A DNA stretch of 64,000 nt. Source: Daphnia pulex (taxonomy: Eukaryota; Arthropoda; Branchiopoda; Diplostraca; Daphniidae). The stretch lies in contig NC_060025.1 of NCBI RefSeq assembly GCF_021134715.1, positions 682,001 to 746,000 on the forward strand. The letters run 5' to 3'. Each line of letters starts with the position of its first letter. The first letter of the stretch is position 1. A program made the translations under genes and the position numbers. The notes under the pieces are model-generated. The model had not been told where the DNA came from, did not search any database, and saw only the letters and a program-made list of their open reading frames with translations. Positions 49,241-60,427 of the stretch are shown one piece after another.

Positions 49241-49316
49241 CCGGAAGTCTTCGATGGGATTCGAACCCTGAACTACGGCATGCCAATTTAAGACTATACC
49301 ACTAGGCTACCAAGTA
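49241..49316 (-). repeat. tRNA-like (SINE-head type) sequence
   Basis: On the minus strand GGTAGCCTAGTGGTATAGTC resembles an A box and GGGTTCGAATCCC is a B box/T-arm, at roughly tRNA spacing. The acceptor ends do not pair, so it is a tRNA-derived repeat or decayed tRNA rather than a working tRNA gene. Confidence 0.45.
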
Positions 49317-49406
49317 ATATCCTTATGAAAAAAATATTGTTATAAATACTCAGCCAATACTTTTTAAGGATATGATTTACTTCCGGAAATAGTTAAAACA
49401 GGATAT

Positions 49407-49479
49407 GCGACCATGGTATAGTGGTTATAGCATCTAGCGTTGTATGAAAATGTCCCGTGTTCGATTCCCACTTCCGCCA
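49407..49479 (+). repeat. tRNA-like (SINE-head type) sequence
   Basis: GGTATAGTGGTTATAGC (A-box-like) and GTGTTCGATTCCCAC (B box/T-arm) lie in a 73-base stretch ending CCGCCA. The anticodon arm does not form a proper stem and the acceptor strands pair poorly. It is probably tRNA-derived. Confidence 0.45.
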
Positions 49480-50370
49480 CATTGTCTCCCATTGTTGTTC
49501 CTCATATCGCTCTGTATAATATAACTATGCATGTGTACTAGCCCTTACTAACACCAACTACTTACACTACTTACACAAACTACTAACAATTTATATGCGC
49601 GGCATATTTAAAAAAATTAAAAAAACTTAAGATAAATTCGTTGGGGCAAGTCAGATCGATTATCATCGTAAGACGTGGGACACTCTTGTACGCTGTAGTA
49701 CTCGAGGGTTGGCTACTGCTGTAATAGACCGGTATGAGAGATGACGAACCCTGAATGAAAAAACCTTTTTGTTTTATTTCTTTTTGAACGACATTAAAAT
49801 ACCCGGCAACTAACTCGGCACAGGAGATGCGCTGCGAGGTTTAATGATAATAACGACACTAAAGGCTGGCGAGAAAAGAGTTCGACTCCTTGTCCCATCA
49901 ATTTCTCGAGCTTTCATTCTATAATTTCTCCTCTGGCTTTCATCTAGAAAACAAGAAATAGGGAAAATTCGCTACAAAAGCAATGCGAGAGCCAGGTATT
50001 TAATTTTATTTTTGCTTGAATGACCAACTAGCGCTAGATGGCTATAGTTGTAAAGGTCATCTAGTGCGACAATCGACAACTAATCCATCCCATACCAGCA
50101 GCAGCAAAATAAACAAGCGTGATTAGTACGCCTTATTAAAGTTGCTGGCAGAACCAGAGATACAGAAAACACTGCAATTAATGTAGGAACTTTCTGTCGA
50201 TTAGTTTTCACTATTTTGTTTTCAAACATCCACTCGGCTGACGTAGAACCAACTGACTGCCAAGTAGTCTATTACTGCCAAGAACTGAAGAAAGAAAAAC
50301 CACCTAAAGATTTCACCTTTCTTAAGCCTTAAGTTAAAATCTAGTACCTAATCACGATACGAATCAAGAT

Positions 50371-50376
50371 TTTAAT
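50371..50376 (-). terminator. ATTAAA polyadenylation signal variant, amylase copy 2
   Basis: Minus-strand ATTAAA about 115 bases beyond the copy 2 stop. The AATAAA of copy 1 is not preserved at the matching place. Confidence 0.35.
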
Positions 50377-50489
50377 ATGCTAAGGCTTGTATTTTGGACT
50401 TAAGGTTAATGTCTTTTCCCTTTAGAAGGAAACTCAAAACTAAAATTTGATCCCAAATAAACAAAAATTGATCTGGCAAGGGCTCATTC

Positions 50490-52794
50490 CTAAATCGGTC
50501 CTGGGGCCACTCTGCTGCCTCCGCAACCAGCAGCACAGACGGCCAGAATGGGTTCTTCGTAGTTGTTAATTGAGATCTGCGCCATACCATCTGCTCCGAC
50601 TTGAATGGATGATGCGCAATCATCGATGATGTTGCAGTAGCTTCCGGCGGGCAAACCTTAAGACCCAAATTTGAAAAATTCGTTCACAATACGAAGTATT
50701 TAGCTCAAATAAACCAAAATTTACCTGTCTGAAGACTTTCGGACATGGATCCTTGTTTGGCCATGGCGAAAAATCCTTTATTTCCGCGGGAGAATGCCAC
50801 CGCATTACCGTTGTTCCAGTAATTCTCCATTGAGGTACCGACTACGGCGTTACGGAATTCAACCTATCAATCAAATTGATTAATGTAATCAAAGATGAGA
50901 GTAAACAACACAAAATGAATTTACCATTTTCTTCATGACGTTCCAGCGATGCTCGCAAACCCATCCGCCACCGCAACTGCCGTCACCGTTAATGATGACA
51001 TCAGCCGTGCTGAATGGATATAATATCAAATATGTTAATAAATGACTAACAATTAATTGTGCGGAATTTAATATACCTGTAGCCTCCGTTACTGGGTGGC
51101 CCTTGGTCAGTGTTGGTGAAGTAATAGCTGCTCATTATCCGCGTGAATCCGTAATCCTGGGCCAGGGTGTAAGCAACGGCCTGTTTGTAATCGCGTGGGC
51201 TTTCGTGCGTGATGACATTTCCTGTCGAGTTTTAATACAAATAGAGTTAATATACGCCTTTGTAAGACATGAACAGAGTCTTACGAGTGACCACTTACCG
51301 CCTCCTCCGTGACCGCGCTGGTTGTCGTGATTGTCGGTGAAGATGAAAGCCCTGTCAGAGCGGGCCATACCCGATTCGTAATCGATCAAATTGCTCAGTT
51401 GTCCGTAGTCCTCGATACCAGAGGCGATTTTGAAGCAGTAACGGAATTCAGTCACGTATCCTATTTGATAATAATACAGAGCACAGGGTTAATTACATTC
51501 AAGGGGAAATGCCGCTAATGTTATCATTTAGTAGCTAACCTGTGTTGTAGTATTCGTCGACTTTGATGGCTCTGTTGATTTAATGAATCGAAATAAGCGA
51601 AAGTTAATGAAGAGTCGAGCGTTTGTTAAATGGAAATCCTTTATAGTCACCCGTCGTTTTGATCAATCACTTCCTGGAACACGTAGAATTTGGAGCCTGC
51701 CGGGAATCCCTGGTCTGTTGGCAAGTCGGTCAATCTTGAAAGAGTAGCCGAAATATCCTTTGAAGCAAACATGTTATTTATTCATCATGTATTCAATCAA
51801 TTAATTCAATTAATTAATTCAATCAACCTACCCTCGGGCCACATGTATTTGGCTGCGTCCATTCGAATTCCAGCTACTCCAATCTTGATGAGTTGATTGA
51901 AATAACCGACGACCTTCTCGCGGACGTACTCCAATCTCCCGTTCAAATCAGTCAGGCCGTACAGGTAGCAATTTCTCACGTTGGAAGGGTTGTTGTAATC
52001 GTCGACAGTGCCTTTAGAATCACGAAATATTGTGCATATTAACGGAATTGAAAATAATTTCTAAAAAATATTACCGTCGCCGGAAGGACACTTATGACGG
52101 GGCGTAAAATGTTCAGCACTGTAAGGAACCCCTGGAAAATCGCGAGCATGGCCGTTAGTGTTATAAGTTGACCCACCGTCCGCCACACCGGACACACCCG
52201 TTGGGGTCATGTGATTAACAACAGCATCGACGTAAATCCTGAAATGAAATAATTGGATAAAATTTACGATTTCGACGGTAATCTTTTTTTTTAATTCTTT
52301 CCGTAGTAGAAAATAAAAACTAACCTGACGCCGACGCTATTACAACGGTGAACCATGTCAGTAAACTCGGCTTCGCTACCCGATCGGGAATACAATTTAT
52401 AGCTGACCGGCTGGTAGCGTTGCCACCAAGGGTAGTTGTTCTCTGCTAAAATGACGTGTTCCATAGGTGGTGATACCTATACAAAATTTAGGTTAATTAC
52501 TAAATTTTAAAAGAGTTTCCAATGTGAAGAATGAAATGTTGTGGGGTTGTCATCTCACCTGGACACTGAAAAAATAAAAAAGAAAAGTTAAAATTTATGA
52601 ATAGGAAATTTTTTTGACTCTTATCAAACTTACCCGCAATATCCAGCTCCTGCTAAGTAACGTTCGCATTCAGCGGCGATGTCTGTCCATTTCCATTCGA
52701 AAAGGTGGACCATGACCTGCTTGCCATTGCATTTGGGATCGAAAAAAGCCGAGCAGTAGCCTGCCAGCCCAAGAAATAGCAACCAACGCATCAT
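50490..52794 (-). CDS. Alpha-amylase copy 2, short form (GH13, C-terminal domain lost)
   Basis: Paralogue of copy 1. Exons: 52634-52794, 52559-52565 (7 nt), 52325-52476, 52075-52238, 51832-52011, 51651-51757, 51540-51571, 51299-51460, 51077-51221, 50925-51009, 50725-50863, 50490-50656. Signal peptide [16 protein letters not shown]. The three acids are present ([27 protein letters not shown]), as are the chloride-site Arg/Asn/Arg, but the conserved His after the nucleophile region is Tyr. The protein ends [19 protein letters not shown]: a deletion joined the linker out of frame to the last exon, giving a TAG. Expected length is 499 residues if intron 5 is removed in frame. However, exon 5 reads CCCGAGG before GT (copy 1: CCTGAG before GT). 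The extra G shifts the frame in exon 6 unless it is a sequencing error, so the copy may be non-functional. The intron-6 acceptor is intact (CAG). Confidence 0.88.
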
Positions 52795-55022
52795 TTTTCA
52801 AACAAATAATACAACTATTGGTAGGCAATCAAATTTGCGAAAGTAATGGATAGATTTATTCACACTAGAAATCGGATCGAGCCCTGACATGCGACGTCAC
52901 TGGCTGATCGGTGAGTTGTGTCTTTGGCTAAAAACATTTCTCGTGCCCTTATTTATTGGAATTTGAATTCCCCACTCCTCTCTGACTTTCTGCTATCCGA
53001 TTACCAAAGTTGACTTTTGTCAAGTTGCAAGTGTCTTTGTTTCTACAATTGTTTTATCACGTGACCTTATCGGGCAGTCCAAGTCCTCGAGTGTGGTCCA
53101 AAATGTTGAAGTACGTCGTCTATAGATGCGCGTGGCCACAGCCGACGACCTGCTTTAGTTCACACACGAAACTTTGGATAAATATTGACACCAATAACTT
53201 TGATCGACTTTGATACAGCGACTACCCAAATAACATTTTGATGTTTGATTATATAACGTGATACCAGCTCATTTCGTTTAAAATCCGTACTAGAGCTAGT
53301 CAAAGAAAATGCAATTAAAGTTAGTGTGTTACATAAACGGGAGAATTGTTGTTGGGTTGATGGGAAAAACTGTTGTTTGCTCTCATTTATTTATAACTAT
53401 TTGCTTTCTCTCTCAAATTTGTTTTTTTGATAAGGAATGATGAGTCTATAATCCACCTGTCTGATGACCTTTCATGCATAGTTGCGCAACGTTTAGTGTA
53501 CACTTTCATCACGGACTGTAATTTGACAGCTAATCCAATTAAACCAACATCATTCCCAGCGTGATAAATGAATGATCGTTTCCATTTTTCCAGAGAATCT
53601 GTAGAGAAACGATCGAATTAACAAATTAAGAGCAAAGAAAGTCTAGCAAATAAGGTGAGCGTGAAAGGAAGTATAGGAAACTTTTTTCCGGAAATGAAAA
53701 TCCCAAAATAGATCATTTTCCGAGAAGCGAATGAAGAAAAAATGTTTTATTTTTTCTTTGCAAATTAAAGAAAAAGTTAATTACGTTTGGATTCGACTTG
53801 TGTTTTTCCCCTCCGTTAGTAGAAAAGTTCCCAATCATTTATGAGCTTAGTGCAAACAATTACCCCATCAAACCGGATCGACATTTCTTATCACTAAAAA
53901 GTCAATCAATATTTGATGTCTGAAATCTTAAAAGATACAAATTTGTGGCGCAGTTTAGAATCCATTTGTTACGTATAATTTTAATGTTTTTTTTTTCAGG
54001 TTTTTAAAACTTACTCCAGGTTGCTGCGTGCTGTGTCGCTACCGTTATAGACTCACTGAACGATCCTACATTTCCTATAATTCCAAATGAAAAATTAGAT
54101 TTAATACTGAAAAAAAGAAGAAAAGATTTAAAATTTAGTTCGTTGTTTAAGCGTAGACTTTTGGCATAATTTGCTTCATTTTTACCAAAATACTTTTCCG
54201 ACCAGCTCGCTAGATGTCATGGAGTCTTCGATCCCGTCGGAAAAGAGGGGGCTGGACTTGGTATAGGCCTAAATTAGATCTGAGGAAACGGACAAACGTC
54301 CAACATCCAATTCAATCCGTCCAACATTCCCGTCTAATCTTTTACCCTCCCAAAATAAAAAAGAGGGGGGGAATTTTCCCAGGAAAGAATAGCCAATTGG
54401 TCGGTATTGTTCCAGTAAATCCTTGGTTAATTGTCCCGCCTCTCACACTATAGAGGAGCCGACTGCTGCTGCTGTCGGGCAAGGCGGGCGGAATTAGTCG
54501 AATCATTTCCTCAAAGGGAGGAAGAGGAATAGTACATACTCCACTCCGCTCATAATGATTTCAATCACCACTCGTTTATTCTATATAGCTCACGTCTCAC
54601 GGGCTTTTGAAGGTCACACACCATTTTGCTGCCTACTGACCCATGGCGACGCAAACATAGCCCCGAGTTAAACTCGCGCATCTTCTTCTTTTATTCACGA
54701 CACTCTCCCGGCATCGAGTGCTGCACCTGCGCCCAGCCCATGATTACACCACAGCAGATGGCCATATTATTGATGCTGTAATCAATAGGCCTACACCACC
54801 ACCACCCACTTGCCCAGCCCAGCAGAACATCGGTACAATAATGTAAAAGAGAAGCCGGACGTCTAGATCGAACTATAAGGCACGGTCCGTTGGAGCAGCG
54901 GAATTCCGACCGGGCAGCTATCCCCCCCATCACATACATAGTGTACATCCTAACCTATAAAACGTAATCTTTTTCCTTCTTCTCCCTATACCCAACTGGG
55001 AATCAATAAGTCGTTTGATTGC

Positions 55023-55039
55023 GAGAGAGAGAGAGAGAG
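55023..55039. repeat. (GA)n microsatellite
   Basis: About eight GA units on the plus strand. Confidence 0.7.
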
Positions 55040-57141
55040 CCCCCCGTGCTGACATAAGTTTCCGTCTACATCTATACGTATATCCCGCCCCGGCCCATCT
55101 ATAGTACTCTACTGTACTACCAGCTCACCATCCCAGCAGCAACTCGGCGACGACGGTGCATGCTGTATATAATAATCAATAAATTTCAAACGCCAACAGC
55201 TCAGCTCTCTCCTTGTTGTTGCAAGCGCACGGATAGACGGCATGAAATTAGACGTGTTCGTGACTTGTATGGTACCTGTGTCTTCCCAGGTAAAAATAAA
55301 ATCAAAATTAATTCATTTAAATGAAATTGGTTGTTTTTTCATCCTCCTGGAACTGTGCACATTAGGTGAAAGAAATTTTAAAAAATGGGTGGTGTCGAGC
55401 CGACGTGAAAAGGCGAGAAAATTTCGCAAGAGATTCAAATTTCGTCATGTATAATTCAATTTCCCGCCCGCCCACCGACAGCTTAAATAACCCCTCGGAG
55501 TTGGCCCCCCCGGAATTCCGATAACTGCATTCGATTGATACGGAAAGTGTCGTCGCTTTGATCCACAGTCTCTACGTATATAGTATTATTATGCAGAGCA
55601 GTTCCTCTCCTTTCGACATGTGAAAGGATATAATTGATTGAATTCAATTAATTTTCCAAGGCACAGCACAGCACGCTGCACGCTCTCTGTGGCGCGCGGG
55701 TATTCTATTATTCAAAAGGCGCGCGCGCTCGCCAACATTCCACGAATTGAGTACACAGACAGGACCACCACCAGAAGGGCCTAGAAGTTTCCACGGAAAT
55801 CTTTTACGGCCGGCGCTTTGAACCGCGTATGATTGTTCGAAAATGTTTCACTTGCGCTTCTACTATAGTCGCTGGAAAATCACGCACATTCCCCCTTTAC
55901 GACGACGGGCAGGGCCGGTTCTCTCATTAAAGTTAAAAAGTTAAAAGATCCAGCACCCGAAAGCAACGGCGTATGTCTAACAAGATCAGCATATCTGATC
56001 AAACACATTTAAAAAAAGGGGGCCTATATCATTTGAAATAACGTCCATCAAACTATACAAGTCTATCAAGAGCACTTGAGACTCTTGATGGCGTGTAAGA
56101 GAAAAAGGGGATCTATAACGAGTTGAGTCGCCATCTATTACAGCATCTCACAAACATCATTTGATTCTTTTTACACTCTCTGCTCGGCTCGGCTCTTTTC
56201 GTCTTGTTGTTTGCAGCTGCTGCTCTCCACTCTGCCCGTTTGCGTTCAAACGCATTAAAGTCAATCGTGCGGAATGGCAGCAGCAGCAGCAGCGGCACAA
56301 AGTTATACGGACGAAAATCTTTGTTCCGCGATTGCAAACAATTCGAACGACGCTCTGCTCTCTCTATGTGAGCTCACAAGAGTTTTTTCCAATTAAAACT
56401 GCTCCTCTCTTTGCGCTCGAAAAAATAAAAATTAAATTAAAAAAGTTTGGCAATTCAATTGATTTCGATAGTCGAATTTTCACATTCAAACGGCGTCCGC
56501 CATTTGGCGCCCAAATTGATGGCGGCAAAGATTTGATTTTCAAAAAAATGTTCAAATCGTATAGCGTAATGCTGAGATTTAACTCTTTTTCCATGTAAAT
56601 GCGAGTGTGAAAGACTTTTTGAGTACTACTGGCACATGGAAATGATTTGCCATAGCTCGAGAGCGTGTCTGAGCGTTTTTGACGAGTGTGCTGTGCTGCT
56701 GGCTGCGACACTTTGTGTCTGGCGTTCATTAGTCGTGAAAAATTGCCAGCAGAGAGTCACACTGAAGTGACTGATGATTGCCTTTCCCCTTCGCTATACT
56801 TTTGAGATATTAAAAATAAAAGGAAAAAGAGAAATCCAATTTCATGGCTAAATTATAAACTTTGTTGTTGTTTCACCCCGGGAAATGAATATAATACAGA
56901 AAGTATAGCAAATCGATATCCGCCCCCCCAGCGTGTGTTGTCGCCAGCTCCCCGGCGAAATAAATGCCATTGTTGAATCGATAAAAGGACACAATTTCCC
57001 AAAATATATCAAATTTTAATATGTTGATTGAGCAAGTTGGGACGAAAAAAGATGCCATTTGATTGGACAAGAAATGCCAGGGGTTCTTCCGGGTTTATTG
57101 ATGATGATATCAGCTGTCTCGACTAAGAGTGTGTATAGACC

Positions 57142-57160
57142 TGGATGTGTGTGTGTGTGT
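57142..57160. repeat. (GT)n microsatellite
   Basis: About nine TG units on the plus strand. Confidence 0.7.
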
Positions 57161-59564
57161 GCACATCATCATCAAAAGATAAAATATCGTCAGATGCTGG
57201 GCTGCCCCTCCCTATAATATGTGGATGTGCGGGTGTCTACATAATAATAATAGACAGCAGAGAATATTATTATGACTGCTTGGGCTATTAATCCATCACG
57301 GCCGTCTGCAAGTTCCGTTCTAGATAAACCAACCGAGCTCTCATGTGTCCGTGATGGCCGTGGCGGAAATGCCTTTTGTGTGATGCTGGGGGGGAAAAGA
57401 AAAAAAAATGCCGTGGCCACTCCACGTCCGACATGGCAGTTCCAGCCAGCCAGCAGATCCATTACGGAATCGGACCTAATTATTATTATGACGATGTGAT
57501 GAAGGAGGGCCCACTCTTGCTCAGACCATTTTTATAGCTTTTCTCATGGCTTAAAGTGTCGAAAGTTTTAATATTTTTCAAGGCCTGACCTTCAGTCGTT
57601 CTGACAATGAAGTTTTTAATGAACCCTAACTGATTAAACTAAAATTGCAAGAGAAAAACAGTTTCAGTCAAAGGCCTGCCTCAGGTGTGATAAAACCTAA
57701 CTATCTGCCTACCTAAACATGTGATAAACACCACCAAATAATCGAAAAAGGAAGAATAGAGAGAAATGGTGTCCTACCTTTAAGCCTGGGAAATCCACAG
57801 GCCAGGCATGCTCAGACATTTAAAGAAATGGGGAAGTAGAAGAGATCCGTATAACTCGATCGACATGGTAGTTTCTCCAATGGAATGGGATGCTGTTTAT
57901 CTGGAAATGAAAAATAAAAATTGAGTTACGAAAAATGTTGACAGAAACAACAAGTGGGGAAAAGTTGGAAATGAGACATTATACTCAAATTCCAATAAAC
58001 AGGAGAATTGAAGGTTTACGTGTACTGCATTTGTGCAAGTCATGAATAATCGAAACATCTAGCAGGTCACAGGTTAATAGAAATAACGAAAATCATTATA
58101 CCCAGGCGATGTTGTTGAGATAGTTGGTGATGACAGGTGAAACAGATAGACTGATGACAGACTCGGCACAAGCAGAACTTCAGCACATCTTGTAGTTATG
58201 ATGACTGGCTCAGGCCTCAAATCTGCACGAAAGAAAAAAGTTAGATAGTGAAAACTGGCATTCATCGAAAAAGGGCTTACATGCCAATCAGCAACTAACA
58301 TTCAGCAAATTTAGAACAGGTTTAACTTAACCATAAAGCTCTCACAATGTTTGCATTTGTAATTCTTAGTTACACATTTACCCGCCAAAAAGCATCGAGT
58401 GGAGAGCATGGAGAGCCAGTTAGCCACGCGACACCAGAGTTCTAGTATTCTTAGTTTAATGGTTTTATTTACCCTGGATTCTTAGTTTTATCAACATGGA
58501 GTGGAGAGCAGTTGGAGAGTTTACACGACGACCACATTTTCTTAAATTTATTTGTTGGGCTGTTTTTCTTGTATCCACAAGTGTGTGTACAGTTCCCAGA
58601 AAAAGTGATTGGAAACAAAAGAAAGCAGACGACAGTAATATTCTAATTAGTCAAGGTATCGATAGAAATTATTAATAATCGACCCCCCAAAGACACAATA
58701 AAGAGTTCATTATTATTTATCTTACGAGTCACTTGATATTGCATTATTCGCCACAGCTAATTATTATTATATCGTAAATAATACCATATAATGGAAAACC
58801 CCATATAATATCCTCTAGAGTCTTGATCATGTTCCAGCATTTACACCCGCATCAGCAGTTGGCCACATCAGGTCCCACCCGCAACGGAATCCAGCGGAGT
58901 AGTAATTAAAAATATCACGTGTAACCCTAGACGACGAGGTAGATTCAATTACACCTGTAGCAATCCACGTATATATACGTTCAAATTATTACATGTCCAA
59001 AAGTCTGAGAGCTTAATTTCTAATTGTTAATTGCCATCATTAGGTGGAGTCTATATACACAATCCCCATAGATAAAATGGATATTATATAGCTACCATCA
59101 AGCTCAAGACCGAACTAGATCTATTTTATTCTCAAAAAGAGTTGATCCGCTTAATTCGCCTTATATATACGAGCTTTAATTGCTTGTATATAATATAGGC
59201 CACTGTTTGTGTTGCCCGGCTGTCGGCTTTATTATCTAATATAATAATACGTGGAAAAAGGTATATCACTATATCGATCGATTCTTCAGTATATAATACA
59301 AGTCCCTGTGTTTAATATCAAGCCTATTTCTAATATCTAGGGTGGGATCGAGTTGGCTATCCAATAGATATTGTCTATTATGTATAGTGTGCCATCTATA
59401 ACAAAGAAAATATGCTGGGCTATATAATCTATAGAATATTATATACAGCAGAGCTATATAATATATAATAATTATAGTCAAGATTAAATCGAGCGCGCAG
59501 AGCAGTCTAAGCGTCTAGCATACCAGCAGGGCCAGCAATATTATATTAGAATCGCTGCTACTGC

Positions 59565-60427
59565 TGGAAAGGTCGTGGTTGTTCGACAAAAGACGGACCG
59601 CTCTCTCTCTCTCTGGTATGATGGACATTCCGCCCGGCATGTAATCAAACCTGCGCAGCAGCAGCTGCAGCTGCTCGTAACTGTTTAATACATATATACA
59701 TCCATAGGTATGATCTTGGCCGGCTATATATATTGGAATTCGCTCACCATTCCTTCTCATATCCTCTGACAATGTCTGCGCTGTCTGGGCGTTCAAGAGA
59801 TGAAATCCCGCGTGACCCCCTTTTTTTGGGGTTGGTTGATCAAGAATGGAATGAATCGCCTCCTGCTAGCTGCTGCGTATATGTAGATATAAGATGCAAT
59901 CTAGAATTCAACCGCCGTTTGGTTAATAAATGGAACGAGTGATAATATATTTAGCTAGATATTCCTATATTGTTGTAGAGACGCTGGCCAGCAGACGGTT
60001 GTTGGCCGGTATCGATTGAACTGGCCGTCACGCTGATATCGACCATTTCAAGTATAGTTGCTGTTGGCCAGCCGACACGGTAGATTATTATTAGGCCTAT
60101 TAAACAAATGTCGTTGGGGGAAAGAATCAATTCGAAATGAATTCGAAATGATGGATGTATATAGCTATACTTTCTATCTTATTAGATATAAATCTAAAAG
60201 GGAGGGCCAGCAAAGAGTTTCTCGAGGTGTGAAATGTTCGGACGTGCATAAAGGGGACAGCCGGGAAATCGCGACTGGGTTCCCATAGTGTTGAAAAGAT
60301 GAGCCCAGCACAGCACCCGGCCGGCCAGTTGGATATATAGATGCACGCTGCTGGTCCAATCCCGAGCGTCTCCTGTCGTGTGATTTATCACAGCAGCAGC
60401 AGAGAGTATCTCGTCCGCATATAAATC
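59565..60427 (-). pseudogene. Decayed third alpha-amylase (two exon-like pieces)
   Basis: Piece 1 (about 60,190-60,427) begins after CAG at exactly the splice position and phase of amylase exon 4: G-ATT-TAT, then GCGGACG, then AAVINHTTG (family: [12 protein letters not shown]). After frame changes it reads AGSSF/NTMG-like, RFPGCPLYA and SEHFTPRE (family: [22 protein letters not shown]). Piece 2 (about 59,570-59,750) contains VSEFQ (family VTEFR), YEQLQLLLRRFDYMPGGM (family [14 protein letters not shown]) and RAVRLLSNNHD (family [10 protein letters not shown]). The two pieces are in the correct order, but intervening exons, including the nucleophile exon, were not found. Frameshifts and a CTG insertion indicate an inactive relic. 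Homology is judged by eye. Confidence 0.45.
59602..59616. repeat. (CT)n microsatellite inside amylase relic
   Basis: About seven CT units on the plus strand. On the minus strand they insert an Arg/Glu run before RAV in the amylase-like piece. Confidence 0.65.

Larger units (their letters stand above)
49035..50290. mobile_element. Insertion in unit B carrying tRNA-like sequences
   Basis: This segment is absent from unit A, where the flanking sequences meet near 42,475. It contains two sequences with tRNA-type internal promoter boxes, which suggests SINE material. No open frame of note. Its precise ends and any target-site duplication could not be fixed by eye. Confidence 0.45.
48580..53545 (-). 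repeat. Segmental duplication unit B (amylase copy 2)
   Basis: Tandem, same-orientation match to unit A. Relative to unit A it lacks 781 bp of the 3' gene end and has an extra segment of about 1.25 kb (about 49,035-50,290) in the 3' flank. Confidence 0.85.
53545..59560. other. Non-coding stretch
   Basis: I see no supportable exon. It contains a GA dinucleotide run (55,023-55,039), a CAG run (56,278-56,297), a GT run (57,142-57,160) and poly-A/T tracts. TATA-like words occur without linked coding sequence. After about 58,700 it becomes AT-rich with many TATATA words. Confidence 0.5.

Noticed and set aside
49241..49479. Two functional tRNA genes
   Set aside because: A- and B-box-like words are present, but the acceptor and anticodon arms do not fold properly, so they are described as tRNA-derived repeats.
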